Below, one piece after another: positions 22,033 to 31,220 of a stretch of DNA of 57,596 bases. Source of the stretch: Leptospiraceae bacterium (GTDB taxonomy: Bacteria; Spirochaetota; Leptospiria; Leptospirales; Leptospiraceae). Each line of letters starts with the position of its first letter. Within the stretch, counting starts at the first letter, position 1. The notes under the pieces are model-generated. The model saw only the letters and a list, made by a program, of their open reading frames with translations. It searched no databases and was not told the origin of the DNA. Position numbers and translations under genes: made by a program. The DNA lies in NCBI GenBank assembly GCA_016711485.1, contig JADJSX010000015.1, positions 1-57,596 on the forward strand. The letters are read 5' to 3'.

Positions 22033-22172
22033 CAGAAGAAGAAAAAAGAGAAAGAAATAAAATTGCATGTAGGAAATATAAATCATCCGAAAAATACAAA
22101 GAATATTTAAAAAGAAAGAAAACTAGAAATGAAAAAAAATGTGAATCAAAAGAAAAAAAATGTGAATTCTAA
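22029..22172 (+). CDS. Small highly charged protein (47 aa)
   Basis: MTEEEKRERNKIACRKYKSS; nearly all Lys, Glu and Arg. ATGA overlap with the previous gene. It may be a basic DNA-binding peptide such as small phage HNH remnants. Confidence 0.4.
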   Translation: MTEEEKRERNKIACRKYKSSEKYKEYLKRKKTRNEKKCESKEKKCEF

Positions 22173-22212
22173 ATCATTAAAGAATTTGAGGCATTTTGAA
22201 AAAGGTCATACC

Positions 22213-22536
22213 ATGGCAACGGGTCGACCGAAATTAACCGATGAAGAAAAAAAAGAAAGGTCGGTTCAAAAATATCTTGAAACGGCAAATAGTGAATTTG
22301 TTAAAGACCTAATTGAAAGTGGAGAATATAAGAAATATTTAAAACAAGCGGTTCTTAACACTGTAGCCGCTGGCAAGATGGACGGGTTCAAATATTTAAA
22401 CGATTACAACAACAATAAGCCGAAAGAAGTACATGAAATTGAAACGATAGACAAAACAAGAGAGTTGTCGAAAGAAGAACTTTATAAAGAAGCCGAAAAA
22501 ATGGGGTTAGATGTTACAAAATTATTTGATAAATGA
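22213..22536 (+). CDS. Terminase small subunit candidate (107 aa)
   Basis: Begins MATGRPKLTDEEKKERSVQK, a common opening of terminase small subunits, and overlaps the large subunit by four bases. An upstream in-frame ATG at 22129 would add 28 Lys/Asn-rich residues. The small subunit binds the packaging site and regulates the motor. The call relies mainly on position. Confidence 0.6.
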   Translation: MATGRPKLTDEEKKERSVQKYLETANSEFVKDLIESGEYKKYLKQAVLNTVAAGKMDGFKYLNDYNNNKPKEVHEIETIDKTRELSKEELYKEAEKMGLDVTKLFDK

Positions 22537-23996
22537 ATATCAAAAAACTAGAACTCATTGACGCGTTATACGCACTAGAGTCAAGAGATGACTTCTGGGT
22601 ATATCGGCAGTATATGAATCCAGATTTAAAAATATCATGGTTTCAAAAAGAAATTGCTTATGAACTAATGGAGTTTTACCGCAAATACAAATTAGGGCTA
22701 AGACCTAAATTAGTAATAGAAGCACCTCCGCAGCATGGCAAATCAAGCCAAGTAATAGATTTTATCTCATGGCTTGCCGGTCAAGATCCAAATTCAAAAA
22801 CAATCTACACTTCATTTTCGGAGCGTCTAGGGATAAGAGCAAATCTAAGATTGCAAAGAATATTTGATAGTGATAAATTTAAAAAAGTATTCCCAGAAAC
22901 AAAAATCAATTCTAAAAACTCAGTAGCCGTGTCTGGACAAGTTTTGCGAAATAGAGAAATATTAGAATACGTAGGGAATGAAGGTTATTTTCGGAACGTG
23001 ACAAGCGGCGGTTCAATCACAGGAGAAAGTTTGGACATAGGGGTAATAGATGATATTCTCAAGGGAGCAGAAGAAAGCCAATCGCAACTAATTAGAGACA
23101 AAAAATGGGATTGGTTCACCGATGATTTTCTTACAAGATTTTCAGATGATGGTGCGTTAATCGTAATAGGTACACGTTGGCATATTGATGATCCAATTGG
23201 CAGAATGAGAGAACAGTTTAAAGATTTACGAGTGTTATCTTACCAAGCGATAGCCGATAAAGACGAAAAAAATAGAAAGGCAGGAGAGGCATTATTCCCT
23301 AGTCATAAGTCGGTTGAATTCTTATTAGAACGAAAACAGATAATGAATCCACTATCTTGGCTTGCACTTTACCAAGCAAATCCTACACTAGCTAAGGGCA
23401 ACTTATTTAACAGGGATACATTCAGATACTATACATATGACAATGGGATTATAACGATAGACGGAACTCGAACAGACCTAACACAATTCAAAGTTTATCA
23501 AATAGTTGACCCCGCGGGAACCGAGAAAAAGAACTCTGATTATTTTGTGGTTATGACCATAGGAGTAAGTGCAAAGAATTCAGACATTATCATTCTCGAC
23601 ATTCGACGAGAAAAAGCGGAAACCCCTAAGCATCTAGAGATCCTACAATCCGAGTTTGAAAAATGGAAGCCGATTAATCAGTATGTCGAAAATAAATCAT
23701 TTGGTATTAACATTATACAGGCATTCAAGAACACTAATAGACCTGTATTGACTCTAGAGGCTAAAGGCGATAAGCCAACACGAGCACAGATAACATTAGG
23801 CTACTATGCAAATTCAAAAGTATATCATCGGCAATCTGCGTCTTGGTTAAGTGATTTCGAAGAGGAACTTTTACAATTCCCGTACGGTTTACATGACGAC
23901 ATGGTTGACTGTATTGCCTACGCAGGTATAATAACACAGTCAATGGCTACTCAATTTCAATTTCTGAGAATAGGAGCCGATGGAGTTAAACGTTAA
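22533..23996 (+). CDS. terL: Terminase large subunit
   Basis: The 487-residue packaging motor has an ATPase Walker A (EAPPQHGKSS, residues 63-72), a Walker B (DIGVIDD near 170), the coupling region IVIGTRWH, and a C-terminal RNase H-like nuclease with VDPAG, a central Glu and the final HDDMVD. It cuts concatemeric DNA and pumps it into the head. Length and motif order are normal. With a P22-type coat protein downstream, headful packaging is plausible, which would explain a circularly permuted genome. Confidence 0.92.
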   Translation: MNIKKLELIDALYALESRDDFWVYRQYMNPDLKISWFQKEIAYELMEFYRKYKLGLRPKLVIEAPPQHGKSSQVIDFISWLAGQDPNSKTIYTSFSERLGIRANLRLQRIFDSDKFKKVFPETKINSKNSVAVSGQVLRNREILEYVGNEGYFRNVTSGGSITGESLDIGVIDDILKGAEESQSQLIRDKKWDWFTDDFLTRFSDDGALIVIGTRWHIDDPIGRMREQFKDLRVLSYQAIADKDEKNRKAGEALFPSHKSVEFLLERKQIMNPLSWLALYQANPTLAKGNLFNRDTFRYYTYDNGIITIDGTRTDLTQFKVYQIVDPAGTEKKNSDYFVVMTIGVSAKNSDIIILDIRREKAETPKHLEILQSEFEKWKPINQYVENKSFGINIIQAFKNTNRPVLTLEAKGDKPTRAQITLGYYANSKVYHRQSASWLSDFEEELLQFPYGLHDDMVDCIAYAGIITQSMATQFQFLRIGADGVKR

Positions 23997-24257
23997 TTAA
24001 TCGCCTAAGTCCATTAGCCCGAAAATAAAAAACTCTTCATTAGTAATATCCTGTTCTAACTCAGGTCTTATAAATATTTTATTGTCTATAATCTTACAAA
24101 TTTGGTAGGGTGTATCGTGCGATTCTACAGAAATATAAATCCCTATATCGATATTCTCAGGATTGCCATTTAATAGGGTTAATTCTGATTTGCCTTTTTG
24201 TCCAGAAATTGTCCCTTGAATTTTAGTGCCATGGTCTGCAGATTGGTAGGTTATCAT
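23997..24257 (-). CDS. Reverse-strand small gene between terL and portal (86 aa)
   Basis: The only convincing reverse-strand gene. It begins MITYQSADHGTKIQGTISGQ and ends in an acidic tail. Its stop abuts the terL stop. A promoter on the reverse strand (TTGTCA, 17, TATTTA) lies at about 24281-24312. No family recognised. Position and strand suggest a moron gene acquired between late genes. Confidence 0.6.
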   Translation of the reverse strand: MITYQSADHGTKIQGTISGQKGKSELTLLNGNPENIDIGIYISVESHDTPYQICKIIDNKIFIRPELEQDITNEEFFIFGLMDLGD

Positions 24258-24305
24258 ATAATCATTTTTAAAAATTCTACCGTAAATACAAGAATAAAAA
24301 AATAC

Positions 24306-24334
24306 TTGACAAAGTGGTAAACATACTTTTACTA
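24306..24334 (+). promoter_or_regulatory. Late promoter for the portal operon
   Basis: TTGACA, 17 bases, TTACTA, with ATG eight bases later at 24343, so transcription starts about at the start codon. It diverges from, and overlaps, the reverse promoter of the small gene upstream. Confidence 0.6.
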
Positions 24335-24342
24335 AATGTCTA

Positions 24343-25775
24343 ATGACTCCTAAAGAATTCAACCTTAGACATGAGGGACTTTACAAAAAAGATATTGTTT
24401 GGCAATTAATTAATCAATCGTACAAAGGTGGCGAGTATTACCGAGCAGGTGGCAATCTCTTTCAATATCCACGTGAAGAAACTGTATCTTATGGTAAACG
24501 TTTACAGCGTGCGGTTTATAGAAATCATGTTCAACCATTAGCCGACAGAATTTCTGGTTTCCCGTTCATCCAAGAAGTCAAAAGAAAATATCCAAAATAT
24601 CTAGACGATTTTGCGACTAATACTTATCGAGGGATCCCATTAGAAGAATTTTCTAGAATGGTTTCATTGTCCTCACTGCTCTACACTTGTTTTGTATTGG
24701 TCGATAGTCCGAAATACGATTCTGAATTAATTCGAACCGAAGCAGATAGAATCGAGCAAGGCGTTAGCCCTTATTGCGTCTTATATGACCCATTCAAGAT
24801 AAGAAATTTCAAACATGACAATAGAGGCAAATTGATTGAGATATTTCTTGACGATTCATTTTTGATAACGAAGGAAATACTATACGAAAATATACTAAAT
24901 GGACTCCTACCTATTCACAATCGTTTATCGAGGCTAAAGGTGAAATTCAAGAGTTGCCGGCATTAGTTCACAATTTTGGAGTAATCCCTGGACGATTGGT
25001 ATTGTGGAAAGATATTGATAAAGACTGTGTTCAAGATAGTCCTTTTGAAGACATAGCGTATATGGATAGACTAATTTACGGATATGGATCATTACAAGAC
25101 GAACTTATTTATTCAGGAACTTTTCAAGCTTTATTCTACCCAGTTGCCGGTGCTTTTGGGATCCCTAAAGAACTAACGACAGGCGATATTGGAACACTGA
25201 CAGCTATACCGTTTAACGGTGAATTATCACAAGCACCATTTTTCTTAGGTGCAGATATAGGCAACGTCGAAAAAGTAGAACTACATATTCAATCACTAAT
25301 CAAAGATATGCTTACTAAGATTGGTATAAAAGAAGATGTTACTGGTAATCAGTCCGGATATGCAAAGAGTTTAGATTTTACCGATTTAAAATCATACATA
25401 ACATCCGGCTGTAATATGTTAGAGTCATTCGAAGAGGATATTTTATATTTTGCGTCTTTATGGTTTGGACAAAACCCAAAAGAGGGTGAGATAGACGTTT
25501 GTTACGAAATTAATTTCGAGGATGATGACACATTAGCAAGAGTTGAATCACTCATTAAAATATTCGACACTATCCCTTATGACTCCGTGAAAAAACAGAC
25601 TGCTAAAGAAATCGTAAAAGAATCATTCAAAGATTTGGAGAAACCAGAACTAAATAAAATACTTAAAGAAATTGATAATTCAAAATCAGTATTGGATGAA
25701 ATGGCAGATATTGAGAATGATACGATAGACGATGAAGAACCCAATGAAAAGGAAAACGATGAAAAGAAAATTTAA
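24343..25775 (+). CDS. Portal protein (frameshifted by one T)
   Basis: Two frames (24343-24966 and one entering before 24954) join into one protein of about 477 residues if a T is restored in the run at 24859-24863; the join then reads DNEGNTIRKYTKWTPTYSQS. Position after terL and before scaffold and coat, size, and the Asp/Glu-rich tail fit a portal, the ring through which DNA passes. The sequence is not close to a portal I know. Confidence 0.65.
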
Positions 25776-26532
25776 TTTACAATTATTTGCAGATGAGACA
25801 CCAGCGCCAACTATCGAAACTTTTGAGGTAGAGATAGAAGGGAAAAAAGTTGCATTGCCTACAGAGGTTAACGGTGTTAATCTCAGAGAGGTATACGGAA
25901 AAACAATTGCGACCACAAGAAAAATGACTGAATCAAAATATAAATCAGAACTTGAAAAGGTTAATGGAGTATTGGCTAATCAGAATCTAACGTTAGCCGA
26001 AAAAGAAGAGGCACTTCGCAAATTTGAAGAGGAAAAATTATCTGTAGAGGAAAGACTGTCTAAAGAATATAGTCGCAAAGAAAAAAAATATAACGAAGAG
26101 TTAGGGACTTACAAGACCGCTGCAGAAAAGAATTTTCAACTTTTTGCATCTACCAAAATAGAAAATGAAATTTATTCAGCATTGCCACTTGACAAATTAG
26201 CAAAACCGGACGATACAATTGAACTTTTGAAACTCAGGACAAGACCAACGTTAGTAGAAATTGACGGCAAATACAAAACAGTTTTTAAAATGGACGTAGA
26301 CGGAGAAGAAAGAGAACTTACAGCAAAAGAAGCAAGTGAGATTTTTCTAGCCGCAAACCCGCACCATTTAAAATCTTCTCTTATCCAAGGCATGGGAACG
26401 AGTACATTAGGCGGTCGATCCATGAGTGGTGGTCTAGTTTATTCACGTCGAGAAATGTCAGTAAACCCATCGCTTAAAGCAGAGTTTACGAAAAAATTAC
26501 TTGCGCAGGAAAATGTTTCAATTATTGATTGA
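25759..26532 (+). CDS. Scaffold-type capsid assembly protein with NLQLFA motif
   Basis: I start at the third ATG (25759) after AAGGAAAA, giving MKRKFNLQLFADETPAP. A central coiled coil (residues about 60-130, EKEEALRKFEEEK) and an acidic helical composition are usual for scaffolds that guide coat assembly. NLQLFA at residues 6-11 is the Prp protease recognition motif known from Gram-positive phages; cleavage would follow the Ala. The gene overlaps the portal end by 17 bases and precedes the coat gene. Confidence 0.65.
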   Translation: MKRKFNLQLFADETPAPTIETFEVEIEGKKVALPTEVNGVNLREVYGKTIATTRKMTESKYKSELEKVNGVLANQNLTLAEKEEALRKFEEEKLSVEERLSKEYSRKEKKYNEELGTYKTAAEKNFQLFASTKIENEIYSALPLDKLAKPDDTIELLKLRTRPTLVEIDGKYKTVFKMDVDGEERELTAKEASEIFLAANPHHLKSSLIQGMGTSTLGGRSMSGGLVYSRREMSVNPSLKAEFTKKLLAQENVSIID

Positions 26533-26565
26533 CAAATTTTTTTATTAAGAAATAAATTGTTAACA

Positions 26566-26666
26566 GTAAATGTGGCTGAGAGTCTGAAGGCAGAGTATAT
26601 TTAATTTTCGGCGTGCGATATACCGCAATACGCTGATTATCAAAGGTTAAAATCCTTTCATTTACT
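26566..26666 (+). tRNA. Class II tRNA-like structure, anticodon unclear
   Basis: Acceptor GTAAATG (26566-26572) pairs with CATTTAC (26659-26665). A D arm GCT-GAGAGTCTGAA-GGC matches the tRNA-Ser/Leu style. The T arm is AAAGG-TTAAAAT-CCTTT, and a long variable arm (GGCGTGCG...CGC..ACGC) is present. The anticodon stem is weak and the loop does not give a clean U33 plus Leu or Ser anticodon; the T loop lacks its usual C. It may be a decayed tRNA, a tRNA mimic, or one with a read error. It lies in the gap before the coat gene. Confidence 0.45.
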
Positions 26667-26763
26667 ACAATTCTCGTTTACAGATTTTACGATAACAAAT
26701 CTTTTTCTCTTCGCATAGGTGCGATAAACCTAAAAACAAAACTATCTAACATCGGAGAATCTT

Positions 26764-27996
26764 ATGAAAAGATTTATTCAGGCATTATTTAATGTCCTCG
26801 GTATCGTAAAATACGAACCAACAAAAACTAACTATTCTAATGTCCACTATACATTCGGCGGTCTAAATTTGCAATTGTTTGCAAACACTAATGTTGATTA
26901 TCTCTATCCTGAATTTTGGGCGGCGGCATTCGATGCTATCAATGCGGGTAAATACCAATTACAAAATTTAGTATCCAGAAAATACGAGTCGTTAGTCGGA
27001 ACATATGGCGATACAGTCAATGTACCAATTAGCCCATCATTTACAGCAGAAGATTGGACTCCTGGGTCTGCAATTACTCCTACTAACGTAACACAAGAGA
27101 AAATCGCGGTTAACCTCGATAAGTCGAAAAAAGTTACATTCAACATTACAGGTAAAGAGCAAACACTATCCAAGTATGACTTAATTATGGATTGGGGACG
27201 TCCAGCTGCAGAGGCAATTCTAGAAAACCTTAATCAAAATATTTATGAAGAAATGATTAAGTCTCCATACGTAACTAACGCTTTAAGTGGTGTTACTGAA
27301 TCTCTAGTCATTGATGCTGGCACTGCATTGTCCAATAGAAAAATTGGTTCGAATCGTGCGTTAGTATCCAGACCTGACGATATTGGAACACTAATGAAAA
27401 TTGCCGCTTTTTCTGCCGTGTATGCTTCTGGAAAGTCTGACATTGTAGATGATGGAATGATTACTAGACGTTATGGGTTTAATTTCTTTGAAAACAATGC
27501 AATCTCAAAATATACCCCTGTTGACTTGACCGGAGCGGTTAATAACGGTGCTGGGTATGCTGCTGGAACAACTACAATGGTAGTCGATGGATTCAACGAT
27601 GATACTAACCCTATCAGAAAAGGTGATACATTTACAGTAGTCGGTTCAAGTGCTCGATATACTGTTCAATCTACAACCACAAGTTCTAGTGATACTATTG
27701 GGATTACTTTCCTTCCTGCTCTTGACGCCGCTGTAGTTGATGACGCTGTGATTACATTTGTTGGTAGTGCCTCAATGGTTGCATTTACTCCAGATGCTTT
27801 CGCGTTAGCTGCTAGACCATACGCACTATTGCCTGACAAGTCCGGTGTTATGGGTATGGTAATTAATTACCAAGGAATACCAATCAGAATTAGTGTGTTT
27901 CATGACGGGTCTCTTGGACTCTCGGTTCAGTATGACATTCTTTACGGCGTGTCTATAATTGATAATAAGAGAATTCAAAGGATCATTACAGCCTAA
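26764..27996 (+). CDS. Major capsid (coat) protein, P22-type, with NLQLFA pro-sequence
   Basis: After a 40-residue leader ending GGLNLQLFA, the protein reads TNVDYLYPEFWAAAFDAINA and DTVNVPISPSFTAEDWTPGS, the pattern of P22-like coat proteins, followed by VTFNITGKEQTL and a C-terminal beta part. An inserted small beta domain (about residues 265-340, AAGTTTMVVDG to VITFVGS) may decorate the shell. The leader would be removed if cleaved after NLQLFA. GGAG ribosome site. Confidence 0.8.
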   Translation: MKRFIQALFNVLGIVKYEPTKTNYSNVHYTFGGLNLQLFANTNVDYLYPEFWAAAFDAINAGKYQLQNLVSRKYESLVGTYGDTVNVPISPSFTAEDWTPGSAITPTNVTQEKIAVNLDKSKKVTFNITGKEQTLSKYDLIMDWGRPAAEAILENLNQNIYEEMIKSPYVTNALSGVTESLVIDAGTALSNRKIGSNRALVSRPDDIGTLMKIAAFSAVYASGKSDIVDDGMITRRYGFNFFENNAISKYTPVDLTGAVNNGAGYAAGTTTMVVDGFNDDTNPIRKGDTFTVVGSSARYTVQSTTTSSSDTIGITFLPALDAAVVDDAVITFVGSASMVAFTPDAFALAARPYALLPDKSGVMGMVINYQGIPIRISVFHDGSLGLSVQYDILYGVSIIDNKRIQRIITA

Positions 27997-28190
27997 TGGT
28001 TAGATTGAAAAAAACAATCGTAAAAAATGGAGTAGTTAAAAGCTACTCCATGGTATGCGATGAATCACAATTAGAGAGTCTGTTAAAGGACTCTCGATTC
28101 ACAATCGAACGTGAAGAAACAAAGAAAGAAGAAATAAAAGAAGAAACTAACGAAAATGATTTTAGTTCAAATAAAAAAAGAAAAAAATAA
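27996..28190 (+). CDS. Small head-region protein (64 aa)
   Basis: Starts in the stop of the coat gene (TAATG). Begins MVRLKKTIVKNGVVKSYS and has a long Glu/Lys tail. It overlaps the protease-like gene by 35 bases. Unknown. Confidence 0.5.
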   Translation: MVRLKKTIVKNGVVKSYSMVCDESQLESLLKDSRFTIEREETKKEEIKEETNENDFSSNKKRKK

Positions 28191-28524
28191 CATCTCTGAA
28201 TTGACTATAACAGGTCATGCAAGTGTTTTTTATTTCAATGGTAATCGTTTTGAAAAGTTTATTTATTTTTTAGTTTCTATATTCTTTAAAAAAAGAATCT
28301 CTCTCTTATGCTGTGCAGTATCGGTATTATTCAAGACGCTAGAAATGGCACTCGATGAAGAAGGACTTTTGATTAAGTCGGAAGAAAAAAATGGCTATTT
28401 AAAATTATACGTTAGAAATTCTGATTTATCTAAGCAAATTTGTAAAATGTTTTTATTAGGTGTTTATGAATTACAATCCAAATATTCGAACGAATTAAAA
28501 ATAGAAGAGGCAAATAATGATTAG
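28156..28524 (+). CDS. Prp-like cysteine protease (122 aa)
   Basis: ITGHASVF with His21 and SLLCCAVSVLF with Cys52/53 match the two catalytic blocks of Prp (GHA and CAAVS), the small cysteine protease that trims ribosomal protein L27 and, in Staphylococcus phage 80alpha, the capsid and scaffold proteins. Compared with Prp, about 20 extra residues separate the blocks. The gene lies just after the coat gene, whose product and scaffold both carry the NLQLFA motif. The most economical reading is a phage-encoded head-maturation protease. Confidence 0.65.
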   Translation: MILVQIKKEKNNISELTITGHASVFYFNGNRFEKFIYFLVSIFFKKRISLLCCAVSVLFKTLEMALDEEGLLIKSEEKNGYLKLYVRNSDLSKQICKMFLLGVYELQSKYSNELKIEEANND

Positions 28525-28912
28525 TCAATCAATTACAATTAGTAATACAATCACAAGCGGCGAATCATCATTACTCTCTAATTCAACTACATTCGCAGCT
28601 ACAGAAGGTGTTTTACCATACGTTATCATTTTAAGTGGCACAGCTAAAACAATAAGCCTAACCGAATTAACTAACGTATCTGCAATATTTATTCAAGCGA
28701 AATTCAATGAGACTAACACCCCAATAATTGAGGGCGAAGCTGCTAATATTGGGATAACTCTCAATCTTGATCCAAGCGGAACAGAGACTTTTGAAATGTT
28801 AGGAGAATGTTATCTGAGAAGAAAAAAAACCGATGGACTGTTATCGATAGCGGTTGATCCATTAGGCGAAGCTAACACGATGGAAGTAAGGATTTTTGTA
28901 ATATGCGAATAG
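28517..28912 (+). CDS. Beta-rich structural protein (131 aa)
   Basis: MISQSITISNTITSGESSLL and a Thr/Ser-rich beta composition suggest a head decoration or neck protein. Overlaps both neighbours. No family recognised. Confidence 0.5.
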   Translation: MISQSITISNTITSGESSLLSNSTTFAATEGVLPYVIILSGTAKTISLTELTNVSAIFIQAKFNETNTPIIEGEAANIGITLNLDPSGTETFEMLGECYLRRKKTDGLLSIAVDPLGEANTMEVRIFVICE

Positions 28913-29637
28913 GCTTTACAACGATAGACGAAGCCGACAATTTCTTACTGACTTGGTATAATCGCGAGTCATGGGTATTTGCGTCTAACGCTCCACAATT
29001 GACAGGAACATTTAGCCAAGGCGGTTCATCTACTACAATTACAGGAACTAATAGTTTGTTTACTACTGAGTTGTCTGTAAATGATTACGTAGATATTGAT
29101 AACCAAATATTTCAAGTAAAAACCATTGATAGCGATACATCTATTAGTGTTTACCCTCAAGCAGTAATTACAAGTGGGGCTAATGGTTACAAAATCACAG
29201 GCGGTCAGGCAATTGAAAGAGCAGCTATTTATTTGGATAAAATCAAATTACTGACTACTGCATACAACCAAATATTGAATAGTCCATATCATACAATTAC
29301 AAGTGACCTAACGTCTGATAAATTAAAATACGGGCAAGCATTGCAAGCACTAAATTTAAAATCTATTAAAGCTGATCCAAGTATTAATATTCACGCGGAT
29401 AATATCGAAAATGGTATTGTCGAGTATTCGTTAGGCGATAGCTCGTACAAATATGGTGACACGGAAAGCAAAACATCTAATATTTTTAGTAGTGAGGTTA
29501 ATGAGTATTTAACTGAGTTCTCTAATTACAATAGAATTTTTAAACTTAATCGCGGGTCAATGGAGAGCCCAGAATTCCCTTCGTTTAATCCTGAATCATT
29601 ATCTATAATCTTATATGGGTATCGACTATGGCTGTAG
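28903..29637 (+). CDS. Head-tail connector candidate with inserted beta domain (244 aa)
   Basis: MRIGFTTIDEADNFLLTWYN, a helical frame, is interrupted by a 55-residue beta domain (GTFSQGGSSTTITGTNSLFT onward) of a type also seen in the tail tube and coat proteins. Position between decoration and minor head protein fits an adaptor bound to the portal. Confidence 0.55.
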   Translation: MRIGFTTIDEADNFLLTWYNRESWVFASNAPQLTGTFSQGGSSTTITGTNSLFTTELSVNDYVDIDNQIFQVKTIDSDTSISVYPQAVITSGANGYKITGGQAIERAAIYLDKIKLLTTAYNQILNSPYHTITSDLTSDKLKYGQALQALNLKSIKADPSINIHADNIENGIVEYSLGDSSYKYGDTESKTSNIFSSEVNEYLTEFSNYNRIFKLNRGSMESPEFPSFNPESLSIILYGYRLWL

Positions 29638-30533
29638 ATACCGACAAACCATTATTAGACTTAGTAGATAGACAAATTAAAATTCTTAGTCGTCTTTTGT
29701 CCGGTTCGATTGCAGATTTACAAAAAGAATTAGATACAGTTATCGCGGCTAATACTGAATTGCTTAAAACGAATCCAGACATGGAACCAATTTCTACAGC
29801 GGCCTTGACAAAATCACAAGCACGAGTTAAGAAATTATTAAATCAAATTGAATTCATACTTACAAATTATACTAAGCCAGCGATTAAAAGCGGCTACCAA
29901 TCCGGTCAAGATATTGTAGAACAACTACTTAGAGACGTTGATCCATTAGGTCAGTCATTTGATAAACGAGCGGTTAACGTTCTAATTAAAGACATGGCTA
30001 GTGATTATACTACTGGCATAAATGGAGCAAGAAAAAATATAGATGTATTTTTCAAACTCTCTAAGCAATTACAAGCTACTGAATCGCAATTATCAGAAGC
30101 AGTTTCTAAAGGACTTATAAAAAAAGGGACTATCCCTTCATCCAAAAAAGAATTAATAAAAGTTTTTAACAAACTGTATGGAGAGGGTAATGTAATCCCA
30201 ATCAAAACAGTTAACGGCAAAATTAGAAATTACAAAATAGATACATACTCTGAGATGGTAGCAAGGTCAAGAGTAGGAAGGGCACAAGTCGAAGGGACTC
30301 TACAGGAAGCGGCTAATTATAATGTTTCTACGTTTCGCGTATCGGTTCATAATACGGATACACCTGTTTGCATACCGCATGAAGGCGAAATTTATACAAC
30401 CGATACTGCAAATAAAAAATTTGAATTCTTAACAGCAGAAAATAAACCTTTGTATCACCCAAACTGTCAGCATAGACTTTTACCTAAACCATTTACAAAA
30501 CGAGCGTTAGCCGAAATGAAGGACGTGAGATGA
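29628..30533 (+). CDS. Minor head protein, MuF/gp7-like (301 aa)
   Basis: The C-terminal half contains YSEMVARSRVGRAQVEGT, VSVHNTDTPVCIPHEGEIY and PLYHPNCQHRLLP, the conserved core of phage minor capsid proteins (SPP1 gp7/Mu F group). They are injected or sit at the portal vertex. The N-terminal half is helical. Confidence 0.75.
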   Translation: MAVDTDKPLLDLVDRQIKILSRLLSGSIADLQKELDTVIAANTELLKTNPDMEPISTAALTKSQARVKKLLNQIEFILTNYTKPAIKSGYQSGQDIVEQLLRDVDPLGQSFDKRAVNVLIKDMASDYTTGINGARKNIDVFFKLSKQLQATESQLSEAVSKGLIKKGTIPSSKKELIKVFNKLYGEGNVIPIKTVNGKIRNYKIDTYSEMVARSRVGRAQVEGTLQEAANYNVSTFRVSVHNTDTPVCIPHEGEIYTTDTANKKFEFLTAENKPLYHPNCQHRLLPKPFTKRALAEMKDVR

Positions 30534-30958
30534 GCGTAAAAGTAAAAATTGATACTTCTAAATTTGAACGCAAATTGAAAACAGGTATTAAAAATGCTCT
30601 GTATAAAACAGGTTATGACGTGTTAGAACAGGCTCATTATTTAGCTCCTATCGAACACGGGGCGTTAGTCGGTAGTGGCTATGTGCAAGTAGGAAAAGAT
30701 ATTCAATTCAATCCGATAGGTGAAGCGGATAATGGAGAAAAACCACCAAATCCAAATAATAAAAACAAAGAACTAGAGTTAAGAGTTGGCTATTCTGTTC
30801 CGTATGCAGCACAGCTACACGAGAACCCATTTAATCCAGGGAAGAAAAGTGAGAAAAAAGGCTTATCTTATCCAGGGTATAAATGGTTATCGAACACGAT
30901 TAAAAAAATGGATTTAAAGAAAATCTTTAGGGAGTATTTAGAGGATGAAACGAATTAG
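30530..30958 (+). CDS. HK97 gp10-like neck protein (142 aa)
   Basis: MSVKVKIDTSKFERKLKTGI, APIEHGALVGSGYV and VPYAAQLHENP match the gp10/tail-completion family that joins neck and tail. Overlaps both neighbours as is usual in this operon. Confidence 0.7.
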   Translation: MSVKVKIDTSKFERKLKTGIKNALYKTGYDVLEQAHYLAPIEHGALVGSGYVQVGKDIQFNPIGEADNGEKPPNPNNKNKELELRVGYSVPYAAQLHENPFNPGKKSEKKGLSYPGYKWLSNTIKKMDLKKIFREYLEDETN

Positions 30959-31211
30959 ATATACGTTAGACGGTAACAACAAAGTCACGAATACTGATTC
31001 GTTAGAATTGATATACGTTCGTATTCAACCGATTACAGTAGATCAAGGCAGAGAAGGGCAATACACGGGGCAAAAGATATTCTTCAAGCCGTATGTTGAT
31101 ATAAGACCAACGGATAAGATTGAGTATGCGCAAAAAGTTTATGACATACATTCATACTACAAAGTTAAAGACGCACAGGGTAATGACCACCATTTAGAAA
31201 TTATTATATAG
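30945..31211 (+). CDS. Head closure-like protein (88 aa)
   Basis: Begins MKRIRYTLDGNNKVTNTDSL and has IRPTDKIEYAQKVYDIHSYY, resembling small head-closure proteins that plug the connector. Called mostly by position and size. Confidence 0.5.
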   Translation: MKRIRYTLDGNNKVTNTDSLELIYVRIQPITVDQGREGQYTGQKIFFKPYVDIRPTDKIEYAQKVYDIHSYYKVKDAQGNDHHLEIII

Positions 31212-31220
31212 GAGTTAGAA

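Noticed and set aside
26570..26610. CTGAGA near the coat gene as part of a TPP riboswitch
   Set aside because: The other conserved TPP elements are absent and the bases fit the D arm of a tRNA-like fold.
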